Of a DNA stretch of 64,000 bases, positions 29,735 to 41,163 are shown piece by piece. Position 1 is the first letter of the stretch. The number at the start of each line of letters is the position of its first letter. The notes under the pieces are model-generated. The model was not told the origin of the DNA, searched no databases, and saw only the letters and a program-made list of their open reading frames with translations. The DNA lies in assembly GCA_956465555.1 (NCBI GenBank), contig OY101125.1, forward strand, positions 560,501 through 624,500, read 5' to 3'. The translations under genes and the position numbers were made by a program. The stretch is from Nitzschia sp. pyKryTriq1 (Eukaryota; Bacillariophyta; Bacillariophyceae; Bacillariales; Bacillariaceae).

Positions 29735-32700
29735 TTACAGCAATGACTCCCGGATCACTCGCGAATCGATCTTGACGCGACGGATGGTACACTTGCTGAG
29801 GCTGAGCGAAATGTTGTCTTCACCAGAAATTTCGATGCCATGACCACCACCATTTCGGACACTGACATTGTTCCATTCGCCCTTCGGACCAGCTCCCGAG
29901 GCGACCACCACAGAGCCAGTACTGCCTTCGTTGTCGAGCACACTGTGGACAATATCTACGCGGCCCTTGCCCTCGATCTTTACCATAGGAAAAGTAGGCA
30001 GATCTGCGGAGGTCATTTTGGGACGTCGGAAGGTGACACCTTCGATGAATCCTCCGTGGCCTGTCCAAAGCACCGACCCACTCATTTCGATGACCACGTT
30101 TGCAGCATTGTGCTCGTCCCCGATCAGTTTCAGCGGTTTGTCAAAGATGAGGCCTGCGTCTGTTACCCAGTAGTGACCATCAGATAACTCGATTGTATCC
30201 CCGGGCAGAGCGGAAGCAAGAGCTTCCTCGATATTGCCAAAGTGGTTGTAGTCGCGTCGACTGGGATCCCGCCCAAGTGCCCCCATCTCAACTGGATAAA
30301 CGTGCCTGATGAATCGGAAATCGTTGGCAGCACTCTTCCATTGCTTACATACCAAGGAACAGCACTGGCGCTCCGGATATGGAATCAAGAATTCCATGAT
30401 GTTCGCCAAAATTTTGATTTGGAGAGATCCCCAACCATTCTTGGAAGCCACAGCCTCCGCCTGAAGCTCAATTAGAACTAATGGAGTGTCCCAGACGGCC
30501 TCACCTGTATCTTCGTTGTACCAAAACTGGAGTTTTGTCAATCCATCGATTTTCTGTACCCAGTTCTCACCAGTGATCCTGCGACGCTTCTTGTCCGAAC
30601 GGAGCCGGGCCTTTTCTCTCCGATAGAAATTGCGCTGGCGAACCAACCTTTCAGGCCGTGGCCTTGTCGCCAACAGATCGCCATCGTCCATGGCACGGCG
30701 TTCTTCTGTAGCCTTTTCCCGTTCGATCTCTTCAATGTCGATTTCCTCTTGAGGCTCGGCTGCCTCACTCTTGCGGCGGAGCTCATTGATGTAGAAAATT
30801 GAGTAAAATGGGTCAATATTTTCGCGGAATGACAGGGCGTAGCGTTCCATCGGGGACAGCGAAGATTCGATAGCAGCAGCGTCAAAACCGACGGATGTTT
30901 GCCAAGCAGCGAATTCCTTCTCGAGTTCCGACTCCTCGTTCCTGTTATCAGTATGTTCGTCCGCCTTCTTTTCTTCATTGACCTTCTTTTGCTTCTTTGT
31001 GGGACGGCCAGATTTGCCGTCCTCGTCGTCATCCTCGGCGTCGGATTCTTTTGTTATTTCAGCATTTTCATCGAATTCTTTCATCTCTTCAGCTGCTTCT
31101 TTCTGTGCACCTCGTAAGGCGTGTACATCGTCCTCATCCTCTAGCTGGGTCATAGCCATCTCCATCTGCTCTTTACTCATCGCGGATGGCTCCTTGCCCT
31201 CATCTTCGGGGTTGTCAGTTTCTTTAGTGTCCTCTAAGATGCTATCGTCAACTCCCAGAATCTCGCGAAGGCCACCTTTTGTAAAGACATCTTTCATTTG
31301 ATCACCACCAGATGTATCCTCCTCGACAGCAGAACTCTTGAGTTGATGCGAGGCGTCAAATTTTCCTTGGTCCATGACCATAATATCAAGATTCTTTTTC
31401 TGCTTTGCCTTAAGGAGAATATTTTCTTCAATGGTGTGTTCTGTGATAAGGCGGTAGATATGTACATCACGTGTCTGCCCAATTCGATGAGCCCGATCTT
31501 GCGCCTGTGCATCCATAGCTGGATTCCAGTCGCTGTCGTAAAATATCACAGTGTCCGCGCCTGTCAGGTTAATTCCCATGCCCCCGCTGCGGGTCGACAA
31601 AATGAAACAGAAAATCTTGGTGTCGTTGTTGAAACGATCCATGTATCGTTGACGACGGTCCACACTAGTTGCACCATCCAACCGAAGGTACGTATGTCCA
31701 TTGAGATTCAGAAAGGCCTCCAAAATGTCGAGCATTTTGCTCATCTGCGTGAAGATCAGACATCGATGGCCGCCCCGCTTGAGATTTCGCAATAATTCCG
31801 CTAAGGATTGGAGTTTTCCAGCGTCAAATTGAATCAACTTTTTGTCCGGAAAGAAGGATGACAGCCTCGCTTGAGCCTTTCGGTACGGACGAAGGAGCTC
31901 TTCAACGGGCTCCAGCAACATTTCGTCTAGATTCTTCGTTGCAACTGAAGACTCACTAGAACGGTTGCCAGCATCCAAAACGGGAGCCCGGGCACCTGCC
32001 GGTGGAACGCAAAAGGCGAACTTGTCAATGATCTCTTCCATATCCTCAGATCGTTGCTGTTGGTCGCGCCTCATCTTCATAAGCGCATCGGGGGTCAATA
32101 GAATGTGGCGACCTTTCAGTTCGACGGGTTCGGAGCGTTGGAAGACACTGTGCTCCACTTCCAGTGACGACAGAAGACGGTCGGAATACGGGAAAGATGG
32201 TGCGTGACACCGCTTTTGGTTGATTCCATTGCGAAACCGGATATTCGCCTCGGCCTGGCCCCAACGACGTTTTTGCACCTGTGCAACTAGTTCTTTCAGT
32301 TCCTGGGGACAATCCTCCTCTGTGTTCGTCTCCGACGACACCGCCGTTGGCAAAGAAATCGCCATCGATAGACGTTGTAGTTCCTCGGATTCCACTTTAT
32401 CGTGGCGCAGAGCTCCATCAATCGAGGGCAACCCACCCGATCCGCACCACATCGGTTCCACTAAATTAAGACTGACTTGGTCCATGGGCGAGGAAGCTGA
32501 AGCCGCTGCGCAGACGAAGGAGGGCACTGTTAACGACAAACTGGGAAGTACAAAGGGTGTCACAACCGAGCGAGGTTCGAATAGATCCGGGTGGTTGCAG
32601 ACTTTTCTCAACTGCATCAACACATTCATCATTCCCATGAAATTGCCTCCTTTCTTGAGAGCCATGCGTGTCGAGGATCGCGACAAAAATTCTTCGTATA

Positions 32701-35700
32701 GAGTCATCTGCAGGTATGGGCGAGTACGAATATGAGACGGCGCGGGTATCTATGCGAAATGTGACGATCTGGTACGAGCAGTTCGATTGCTTACCTGGCG
32801 TCGTGAAAGTTGGCACTTGACAGTATGTTCATACTTTCCGGGCATCTGGGTTTCCACGTCCTTTTTCAATCGCCGAAGGATAAACGGCCGGATAATCCCA
32901 TGCAAACGTTTGATCACATCGTCATTCCGGGTGGTGTTGCCCTCGATGATGTTGTTCATCGGGTTGGAGAACCAGTAGGAAAATTCTTTACGTGAGCGGA
33001 AAATGTAGGGCATAAGAAAGTGAAGAAGCGACCAAAGTTCCATTAGATTGTTCTGGAGCGGAGTACCCGACAGGAGCAAGCGACGCTGCGTGTTGAAATT
33101 GATGAGCGTCTGCCACCTCTGACTTTGGAAATTTTTGATATTCTGCGCTTCGTCAAGTACTAGGTAATACCACTTCTTTCTCTTGAAAGCAAATGCATCT
33201 TGTACTACAAGTTGATAAGATGTAATCACAACATGGTACCAGTTGGTCTGTCATAACGTGGTCGCAATGATGAGCGTAGCAAAAATCTGGTTCCAGAACT
33301 TCCAGTCAAAAGTGTTACGTACCTTGGTCCAACCTTGCCGAAGCTCCTTCCGACGTTTGGCGCTACCATAGTAACATAGTACCTTCAAAGCAGGGCAAAA
33401 CCGTTTCAATTCTGTTTCCCAGTTGATGATCACAGATGTAGGCACAACAATGAGATGTGGCCCCCAAATCCCTTTATACGAAGCAAGATACGACAGGAGC
33501 GAAATCGTCTGCAAGGTCTTTCCTAGTCCCATTTCTGAAGAACTTATCGTGTCAGACATACGTGAATCCATTACCATGCATAGTACTGGTGATAGCCGAC
33601 TTACCATCTGCCAGAATACCATTCAAGCGCCTCGACTGGAGAGAGACCAGCCAATTCAACCCAACCTGTTGATACCGTCGCAACTTTACCCACCCCGCAA
33701 GCAAGTAAGGGCGAGACGCAAGTGTGTGCTGCGCACGTTCTGCCGAAGCCTCAAGCGCATTCAAAGCTGCAAGACCCTCATCGGGGGTGCTTTCCCCCTC
33801 GTCAACCTTCGTCTTTTTTGTTCCTTCTTCATCGTTGACAGAACCCCTCTTTCGCTTGGCCGATTCACCCACTTCATCTTCGGCGTCTTCCACTTCTTCC
33901 ATGTCGTCCTCTTCACCGGAGTCGTCGGAATGTTCTTCGTTCTCATCGATACCTACGTATAATTTCCGTAGCTCCTCTATCGACATTTCACCCTCACGCT
34001 TTAGAAGATCGATTTCCTCCTCGTGCGACATATCTCGACCAAGCCGCTCTTCGGCTTCCATGGTTGTCTCATCATCTACCGCATCAGCTTCATGGGGCGC
34101 AAATTCCTCTTCGTCTTCATTCTCAGAGGTATGGCCGAAGAGCTCGGAAGCTAGGGATGATGGGTTGTCATCACCCTGAGTCGAGTCATCATCTTCAGCA
34201 TCGCTCTCGTCGCTCTGTTCCCCTTCCTCCATTCGAGCATACATCGCCCGAAGCTCTTCCACAGGGATCTCACTTTCTGTTTTCAGCAGTGACATTTCCT
34301 CTTCATGCGACATCTCTCGCCCTAGTCTTTCTTCTGCCTCCAGAGTAGTTTCATCGTCCACTGCTTCTGTCTCGTCGGGCTGGAATTCCTCTTCGCCGCC
34401 ATCTTCTTCTTCGTCGTCCGAGAAATCATCGAGAAGAGTCTGCTTCTGTTCATCCTCTTCAGTCTCATCAGCTTCGTCGATCCCAGCATACTTCGCACGT
34501 AATTCTTCCACCGACATCTCGGATTCTCGTTTCAAAAGAGCAATTTCATCTTCGTACGACATGTCACGACCCAATCGTTCTTCAGCCTCCATGGTCGTTT
34601 CGTCGTCTACAGCTTCACTTTCTATGAATTCAAATTCTTCGGCACCTTCACCTTCGGAACCTGTCTCCTCCGCTTGGAGGGCTCCAGCAAGTGCAGCAGC
34701 TGCGGAAGGTCGGGAAAATGTTTCATCTTCACTTGACTCATCGACTTCCATATCGTCGTCCTCATTCGCCTCGTCCGATTCTGATCCTTGTGCCATAGCT
34801 TTTGCGTACATTGCGCGAAGCTGCTCAACAGGGATTTCACTCTCTCGCTTGAGCATTTCCATTTCTTCCTCGTGCGTCATATCTCTTCCGAGTTTCTCTT
34901 CGGCCTCGAGTGTGGTTTCATCGTCCACTTCGGCAATCGATGGGGGCTCAAATTCTTCACGGTCTTCTTCTGTCTCTTCTTCTTCGTCTCCAAATCCAAC
35001 CTTCAGGTCGTCTTCTTCCTCATTGGATGTAGAGCTTTTGCTTTCTTCTGGCATATTGTTTGCGGTAGTCACTTCATCGAGATTCTCATATTTTTTGCGA
35101 AGCTCGTCAATTGATAGTTCCCCTTCTTTTTTCAACAGGGCAAGTTCATCAGCATTACTCATCTCACGAGGAAGGGATTCTTCTTGCGCAATGGTCGTCT
35201 CATCGTCAGCCTCGGGTTCGGCAGCTTCAAATTCCTCGTCGGATCGTTGATCGGCGGTGTCGTCGTAATCTTCGACATCGCTGGCGTCGGCATCATCGTC
35301 AGCATCATATTTCACAACCGGTTCCGAAGTGGAGGAAGAAGCCCTGGTATCATGAGAAGAGGCAGCAGCTACGTTCAGTGGGGTACCTTCGTCTTTAGGC
35401 GGTGTCATTGTAGTTTCTTGAATTGTTTCCGAAAAATGAACGCGTTTCGCATCTGATGTGTTCTGCACTGTAGGGGTACCTGGTCGAGATGATGATTCAA
35501 CATCCATAGACGTCGACGTGGCCTCTTGTTGGGCTTCCTGATGGAGACGCTCCATGACCTCGTCAATATCCATTGTGACTTCTTCTCGCAATTTGCGTAA
35601 CTCCTCCGGGTCGGCCAAGAACGTTGACGTTTCGTCTTGATTTCGCTCTTTCAATTCTTCATGCATCGCCTGTTGAAAAGTGCTGTCATCGTCTGAATCA

Positions 35701-36783
35701 TTTTCTGAATCTTCACCCGGAGAGTACGAGCCATCCGAACCGGAAGCATCCGATGCCGTCGATTCTCCGTAAAATTTATTCGAAGGAAGCCGCATCCGTG
35801 AATAGTCAATGATCCGCTTTTTCGATTTTCGTACCAAGGTGTTTTCTGCCGCTAAAGCCTCCTCAATCGTCATTCGACGACGCCTTCTTCGTCGACGTCG
35901 GCGGCGGCCATCCTCCGATCCACTGGTGACAGCATCACTGTCGGACGTGACCATGTCATCAGTCGTTTCCTCGAGTTCACTCTGGCCTGTTTCCGTTTCA
36001 TCGCTAGAGTCGTCTCCATCATCCTCTTCTGAAATGGCATTCTGTGTCAATGATTCTGTGTATTTTTCCGTTTGTTGCACCAACACCACCAGCTGTTTGT
36101 TCATCGCCGCTTGGCGCTCCTCGTCGGCCAACAGCTTTTGCTTGTAGGAGATTACCTTTTCGATCTTGGTCCACCAACCGCGGACGTCTCTACCGATCTT
36201 AGCGGCAAGCTTGCGCCGTTTCATCTCCGCTTGATGTAATTCTCGAAGACGGCGAGCCTCTTTGGTTTTATGAAATTGCTTGACACTACAGTGTAAGGGA
36301 AATTAATTGTGAGAACAATGGAGACATGCAACCGCGTTGCTGGCCACTCCCTGTCATGTGCTCGTATGCATCTATTGCGTACCTGGATGCTAGTTTCTTG
36401 GCAAGAGCGACTTGCCGTTTTCGCTCTCCTTGAAAGTCGGCCCCCAACCACATCATTTCCTTCATTACAAAGTCCCAGTGAGTATCGGTCTTGGGAGTGT
36501 AAGCTATCAACGCCACGGCGTTGTTGGCTGCCGCTGGGTCGGACATCGATGTTCCTGGTTGGTCCGCCAGTTCCTCGTCCGCATCGGCCTTGTTATTAGT
36601 ATTTGTCCCCTGCTGACGTCCTCGCTTGGTGGCCACAGCGGACGCCTTGGCAGCGGTCATAGGGGCCTCACCAGTGACACCTAGTTCCTCCAAGCGGGTT
36701 TCAATTTCCGATTTGCGATTTACCAATCCTTCCACGATGGCCACGACATCTTCGGGAGGATCGGCTCGTACTCCTCGCGGCAT
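29735..36783 (-). CDS. SWR1: SWR1/SRCAP-type chromatin remodelling ATPase with WW, F-box and beta-helix C-terminus
   Basis: Exons (minus): 36783-36383, 36285-33605, 33534-33323, 33247-32795 and 32707-29735; introns of 97, 70, 75 and 87 bp; about 2239 aa. Order: HSA domain (THWDFVMKEMMWLGADFQGE, continuing across intron 1 into VKQFHKTKEARRL); an acidic region with five repeats built on VDDETT.EAEE.LGR; Snf2 ATPase (DEMGLGKT, LVLDEAQNIKN, SGTPLQNN); a 300-residue insertion; and helicase C (RCLIFTQMSKMLDILEAFL, SGGMGINLTGADTVIFYD, QAQDRAHRIGQ). The long insertion and the RQMTLYEEFLSRS block place it in the SWR1/SRCAP branch, which swaps H2A for H2A.Z. After the ATPase come a WW-like motif (FWYNEDTGEAVWDTP), an F-box (LANIMEFL ... 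SLVCKQWKSAAND) and a parallel beta-helix to the end. That tail is not standard for SWR1. Confidence 0.88.
33960..35240 (-). repeat. Five degenerate coding repeats in the SWR1 acidic region
   Basis: Five copies (centres near 34020, 34290, 34560, 34870 and 35150) spaced about 95 residues apart. Each has an acidic EEF/DEEF element, then (V)DDETT.EAEE.LGR.MS, then LK.E.E...EELR..Y. They occupy the H2A.Z-H2B-binding part of SWR1-type proteins. Confidence 0.85.
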
Positions 36784-37329
36784 GATGATGATGATGATGA
36801 TTTGGTTATAATAGCGATGATGATTTCAGGATGCTTGGCGAGAGATAGAAGTGTTGTTGTAGCTGGTAGAGGGCTGCAGTTTCGATCAGCTAGACTACCC
36901 GAATTGAAAGTAGGAGGCTTCGGATGAATGGAGATTGGATTGAAATACATTCATACTGTACGGACGGAGCCAGTAGCCAGATCTGAGCGATGATGCGAGG
37001 GCAAAAAGATGTGCGTTGTGGATCGAGATTTCTCTTCTGTTGTGGGTGGCGCGCACAAAAAACTGAACTCCCTAAAAGGGGCAATCGTCAATCTCATCCT
37101 TTTCACGGAAATAAATACGGACCCCTAAGCAAGGGAAAGGCCTGTCCGCCCGGCCGTCTCGCCCAGCGCCCGCGGCCCTGCGCTTATTCAATTCCCTCCC
37201 CGCAATATAATTCGCGCCCCGCGCAAGGAGACCTTGGGCGACGGGAGACGGACGCACGCGCTCAAGAGGTAAATAATGAAAAACACTATCTACTATCACT
37301 CTAATCGAAAACATCTTCGTACCACCAAA
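36784..37329. other. Intergenic region upstream of the SWR1 gene
   Basis: 546 bp with an ATG/CAT microsatellite adjoining the start codon (36784-36802) and a GC-rich segment around 37135-37265 containing loosely inverted CGTCTC/GAGACG blocks. No gene is recognised. Confidence 0.5.
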
Positions 37330-37496
37330 TGAATATAGTCAATCTACTTGAAGTAGAATGTACAGCTCTGAACTAAGAGTGTATACAACAATACAATGAT
37401 TTATAATAGAATAGGATAACAACAGCAAGGTCGGAAGGATAGTGGGAAGAGTTACAAGGGTCTCGGTGCCACTCTCGATCGAGTGGCTGCTGTGAC
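37330..37496 (-). repeat. 3' LTR of the miniature element
   Basis: 167 bp that appear identical to 37849-38015. Including the next base gives a canonical TG...CA span of 168 bp at this copy. Confidence 0.8.
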
Positions 37497-37686
37497 AGGT
37501 GTGAGACGACAGTGTAAAGGGTCCGTTGGGGAGACGAGCGAAGGTCTTGACTGCATCCTTGATGTCGTCGGTCGTGAAGTCTCCGAGGTCACTGAGGCCA
37601 TCCGGCATGAGTGAAGCGATGATGGTGGCCCGGGTATTGGCCGGTGCTCTGCACCATGTTAATATGGTGTTTACTGCGATTGCCAT
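37497..37686 (-). pseudogene. Truncated copia-type gag start
   Basis: From ATG 37686 on the minus strand the frame reads MAIAVNTILTWCRAPANTRA, then MPDGLSDLGDFTTDDIKDAV, and enters the 3' LTR at 37496, where it stays open to 37339. The short helical (L.DL.DF..DDI) pattern resembles the N-terminus of gag in diatom copia elements. The rest of gag-pol is missing, so the element could move only with help from a relative. Confidence 0.5.
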
Positions 37687-37848
37687 CCTTGTCTAGTATA
37701 CTTAATAAAAGACCTGCTTTGCCGACGCTGTCGTATCCGTCTCGGATTCGTCACCGAGTTCACTTTTATTCTAATAAAACTCGACGTCGTTCGTCGGCGG
37801 CTTCTGTGCTGTGTTGTTTTCAGTATGGGTCAATGATAAACCAAATCA

Positions 37849-38015
37849 TGAATATAGTCAATCTACTTGAAGTAGAATGTACAGCTCTGAACTAAGAGTG
37901 TATACAACAATACAATGATTTATAATAGAATAGGATAACAACAGCAAGGTCGGAAGGATAGTGGGAAGAGTTACAAGGGTCTCGGTGCCACTCTCGATCG
38001 AGTGGCTGCTGTGAC
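37849..38015 (-). repeat. 5' LTR of the miniature element
   Basis: 167 bp, same sequence as 37330-37496 by eye. Its outer end reads AGTCACAGC instead of TGTCACAGC, so the terminal T has mutated or the repeat ends one base short. Confidence 0.8.
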
Positions 38016-38533
38016 TCCACCTTGCTTCTTCCCTCCTGCCACGCGTAGAATCTCTTCGCCTTGCATTATCCTCTAATCTAGTTGGTCGGATTAATTCGCC
38101 GCACCTCAGAGAATGAATCGAGTCAATCATCCACCGCTACGATCTAATACTCGATCGATCAAGATCACTCCTCCTCCCTTATTGTTTCGTCAAGACCTTG
38201 TCTCCCATAATGTTGTTTGTGGTGACAGTTTACCCGTACCGGTAGTATCTCTACTCAATAGTAGTAGTTTGACTACGAGTGCTCGGCCGTCTACTAAAAT
38301 ATTGTACAGTGGCTTCTGCTGACAATGTATTCTATTCTTTTCGATGAATCTACTAGTCCAGATTATCCAACTGTTTCCTCGTTCCTGTCTAACGTTGCTC
38401 TTGAACATGATCATCAAGTAATTTTGTGGTGAACGGTCGTCGTTGGAGGTCGTTGCGTGCTGGAGGCCCCTTCCCTCGAAGGCGGCGCGAACAAGATGTG
38501 AAAGAGTGGAGACGCGATGATGGACGGGATGGC
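38016..38533. other. Intergenic region between the LTR element and the HSP20 gene
   Basis: 518 bp with no gene recognised. It includes one GTACCGGTAG near 38236 and the presumed 3' UTR of the HSP20 gene. Confidence 0.5.
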
Positions 38534-39184
38534 TCACTTCTCCTCAGCATCACCCTTCGTCTCCTCGGTAGTAATCTCAACCTTCGCTCCCTGCTTCGGA
38601 GTCTCCTCGGCAAGCTCTTCGGTTGCCGAAGCATGCAATGCCTTGACATCTGCGCCAGCAGTGATGGGGATCTTGCGCACCTTGTCTACGACCTTGCTCT
38701 TGTCCTTGTTAGCAGAGATGACCAAGACTCCGCTGTCCAAGTTGGCAGTAAAACTGTCCATGTCAACGCTCGGGTCCAACGAGAATGTCTGAGAGAACTT
38801 GGAAGCAAAGCTGGAATCTTCAGTCTTCGCGGTCCTCTGTCCACGAATGGTGATGTAGCCATCTCGTTCCAGGTCGATGGTCATGTCTTCTGGTTTGACA
38901 CCGGGTACATCGAGAGACAGTTGGAGTTTCTCGTCATCGTCAACCCATTCGTATCGCGGAGAAGTAGGGAATGGGCTCGACTCCTGGATCAGACGGTCGG
39001 TTTGTTCCCACATGCGGTTGGCGAGATCCCGTTGTCTCTTGAGAACTCCTCCCAAGGTAGTAGCACTCATCGGGGTGTCCAGGAACAAATCAGTAGTAAG
39101 AAGGCGGGGGGAAGGGAGCAAGCTCCATCCGTGAACCGCAGGGGCAGCGGTCGCGGCCATGACGGCGGGGATCATAAACTTCAT
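38534..39184 (-). CDS. Plastid-targeted small heat shock protein (HSP20/alpha-crystallin)
   Basis: 216 aa. The signal peptide MKFMIPAVMAATAAPAVHG is followed by W20, an aromatic-led cleavage context consistent with import through the diatom plastid membranes. The alpha-crystallin domain spans about residues 77-175: YEWVDDDEKLQLSLDVPGVK, PEDMTIDLERDGYITIRGQR, FSQTFSLDPSVDMDSFTANL, and the GVLVI motif in LDSGVLVISANKD. The IxI-like anchor is RKIPIT. The C-terminus is acidic and Glu/Lys-rich. Small HSPs hold unfolding proteins as oligomers. Heat control is expected, but I could not find a canonical heat shock element upstream. Confidence 0.9.
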   Translation of the reverse strand: MKFMIPAVMAATAAPAVHGWSLLPSPRLLTTDLFLDTPMSATTLGGVLKRQRDLANRMWEQTDRLIQESSPFPTSPRYEWVDDDEKLQLSLDVPGVKPEDMTIDLERDGYITIRGQRTAKTEDSSFASKFSQTFSLDPSVDMDSFTANLDSGVLVISANKDKSKVVDKVRKIPITAGADVKALHASATEELAEETPKQGAKVEITTEETKGDAEEK

Positions 39185-39776
39185 TGTTGTTTTTTGTTTT
39201 TGTTTGAGAACTGTTGCAATATCGATCTGATGATTTTGAAAATTGTGAGAACACGGGTTGTCGAAAATAAGGATAAGGCTGGGAGTGAATGGAAGCTCGC
39301 TCGAGCACGTTTCAGTTTGTGGGATTCACAGCGAAATTCTTCGAAAATTTGTGTCGTTTTCTCGTACGATTTGTGATAAGCCATTGTCATCAACGTGCGT
39401 TTTTATTGGTTCTGAGAATTGAATTGTGACGTGGAAGTTTTTTCTTCCTCGTCGTACATAGTACTAGTAGCTCCATCGATCATCATCATCCAACTAACAC
39501 AACCATTGATTTAGGAAATCGCGCGAACCATTGCACGGCATGCGCGCGTTTCGGAACAGCGTGTTATCCAAATTAAAAAAAAGCACGACTGAGCCATCAT
39601 CATGCATGAACCCATCTTTCGAAATCCGAAACATCGCCCCGATGACAAGTAGTGCCGTCAAATCAAAGACTGCAACAGGGAGTTATAGAAAGGATTTCTT
39701 TGGAATGGCAAGCTGGAAGAAGGAGGTTTCGTTCCTGTCTGGTGGTCGTGGATCGGTCAGGTAGTAGTAGAGCGTT
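39185..39776. other. Promoter region of the HSP20 gene
   Basis: About 590 bp between the HSP20 start and the 3' end of the zinc-finger gene, both minus-strand. GAA and TTC triplets occur near 39330-39350, but their spacing does not match a consensus heat shock element. No gene is recognised. Confidence 0.45.
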
Positions 39777-39791
39777 GGGGGGGGGGGGGGG
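39777..39791. repeat. Fifteen-base G homopolymer
   Basis: Fifteen consecutive G on the plus strand, directly after the stop codon of the minus-strand zinc-finger gene. Homopolymers of this length are prone to sequencing and replication error. Confidence 0.85.
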
Positions 39792-40736
39792 TTACTTCTT
39801 GGTACTAGTAGGTCTCGTGATCCTTGGCTCTTCCTTCAAAAACGTAATAACGCCCAGGATGATTGCAGTCGCTTGGCTAGTCTTTCGCCGTTCCTCCCGA
39901 TAGAGTTGATACTCCACCTTCTCATGGTGACCTTCAGAGAGGAAGTCCTCCAAATCCGACAGTGATCGAAAACGAGTTTCTGGATCGTACTGAAGCATGT
40001 GATGTTTCCAAATCGCACATTCCAAAAGACTCATTTGATATCTCAATTCAAATGTCTCCAAAATCTTCCACACTTGAAACCAAGCATACCGTCGCGACGT
40101 CAAGGACGCCATGGAAGCTTCCTTGGCAGCCAGATATCGCAAGAGGGCTAGCTCCAGATGCCACCCGTAATATTGTCGAGGGAGCTTCTGGATGCGCTCC
40201 AGAATATTGGTCGTCTCGTTGATTTCGGGATGATAAAGATTGGAATATAATGTTTGGTTCCGGAGAACAATATGCCGCCGACTGGACTCGCAATGCTCCA
40301 CAATGGCGAACCGGCTTGGAAAGGCGGCAGTTCCACACAATTGACACGACAGACCGACTTCCCATTTGCCAAAATGCCATCGTCGAAAAGGCATAAAATA
40401 TCCCAAAACATCTTCGTCGTCCCTATTATTGATGTTGGTAGTCCGATCATGATCGTTGTTATCAAAATGGGCGGGAACAAGTTGCTCCTCCACCCAAGCC
40501 AGCTGCTGACGTTGTAAAAAAGCGTAGTTTCGTTGGTGTCGACGGCCTCGACAATGCTCCAAACAGGACTTCGGACTTTTTAGTTCCCCTTTGGTGGCAC
40601 ACAGCCAGCATTGAAAGACCTCCTTTTCTTCCTCGTTGTCGTTCTGAATGGTGCGAGAGGATATGAAGTCGACTCCCCGGAAGGCCAAGGGGCCTTGGAG
40701 GTGCTGCATCACCCAGTCCTCTGGAAAGCTCTCCAT
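39792..40736 (-). CDS. Protein with two U1/matrin-like C2H2 zinc fingers, function unknown
   Basis: 314 aa, no introns. The two fingers are CWLCATKGELKSPKSCLEHC with RRH following (about residues 43-67), and CQLCGTAAFPSRFAIVEHC with RRH (about residues 135-160). Each has the C-x2-C ... H-x5-H spacing of U1-type fingers, which usually bind double-stranded RNA or RNA-protein complexes. A helical region with many aromatic residues follows (RQYYGWHLELALLRYLAAKE, FQVWKILETFELRYQM), then a basic C-terminus. I know no family with this order. A role in RNA binding is an inference from finger type. Confidence 0.72.
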   Translation of the reverse strand: MESFPEDWVMQHLQGPLAFRGVDFISSRTIQNDNEEEKEVFQCWLCATKGELKSPKSCLEHCRGRRHQRNYAFLQRQQLAWVEEQLVPAHFDNNDHDRTTNINNRDDEDVLGYFMPFRRWHFGKWEVGLSCQLCGTAAFPSRFAIVEHCESSRRHIVLRNQTLYSNLYHPEINETTNILERIQKLPRQYYGWHLELALLRYLAAKEASMASLTSRRYAWFQVWKILETFELRYQMSLLECAIWKHHMLQYDPETRFRSLSDLEDFLSEGHHEKVEYQLYREERRKTSQATAIILGVITFLKEEPRITRPTSTKK

Positions 40737-41163
40737 GGAAGACGAGCAAAAGTCCCTTTGTCATCAAGGCCCAACACGATTTCTTGTTAAGGAGAAGTAG
40801 TCGTCTTTTGATTAAATTGTCCATAAGGATCACAATGAATGCGAGTTGATCCATGTTGACACTATTTGTTGTCTTGTTGTGCGAAATCTAAAGATGGGCT
40901 AGCTGAATTCTGAATTCTTGTTGCTGCGCGCATTCAGCATCAATCATCGTGTCGTGGGTGCATTAATATGCCGGCATGCGCATGTAGTGGGATCGACTGG
41001 TTTGACTCAAACCTCCCTTTCCAGAGTTCATTCGAAATAGTCGAATTCTTGCAGTTTGCACTTTCTCCACGCAAAACCAAAAACAACACAACACTGTTCC
41101 ATTCATCACCATTTCCCTTTACTTCGCATAATCAATAGACTAAACAATACTCATACCATCAAT
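40737..41163. other. Divergent promoter region
   Basis: 427 bp between the zinc-finger gene and the TatB-like gene. The TatB-like frame is open upstream to about 41056 but has no ATG there. No other gene is seen. Confidence 0.5.

Larger units (their letters stand above)
37330..38015 (-). mobile_element. TRIM-like miniature LTR retrotransposon (copia-like, internally deleted)
   Basis: Two directly repeated 167-bp sequences that look identical by eye flank a 352-bp interior. On the minus strand the repeats run from (T)GTCACAGC to TATATTCA. The interior has a leader and then an ATG at 37686 opening a gag-like frame that runs straight into the 3' repeat. There is no pol, protease or clear polypurine tract. 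This is the layout of a terminal-repeat retrotransposon in miniature. Identical repeats imply a young insertion. No clean target-site duplication is seen (CCAAA left, CCACC right). It inserted between the SWR1 and HSP20 genes. Confidence 0.7.

Noticed and set aside
39300-39430. Heat shock element upstream of the HSP20 gene
   Set aside because: GAA and TTC triplets are present, but the two-base spacing of the consensus is not met at any site I could find.
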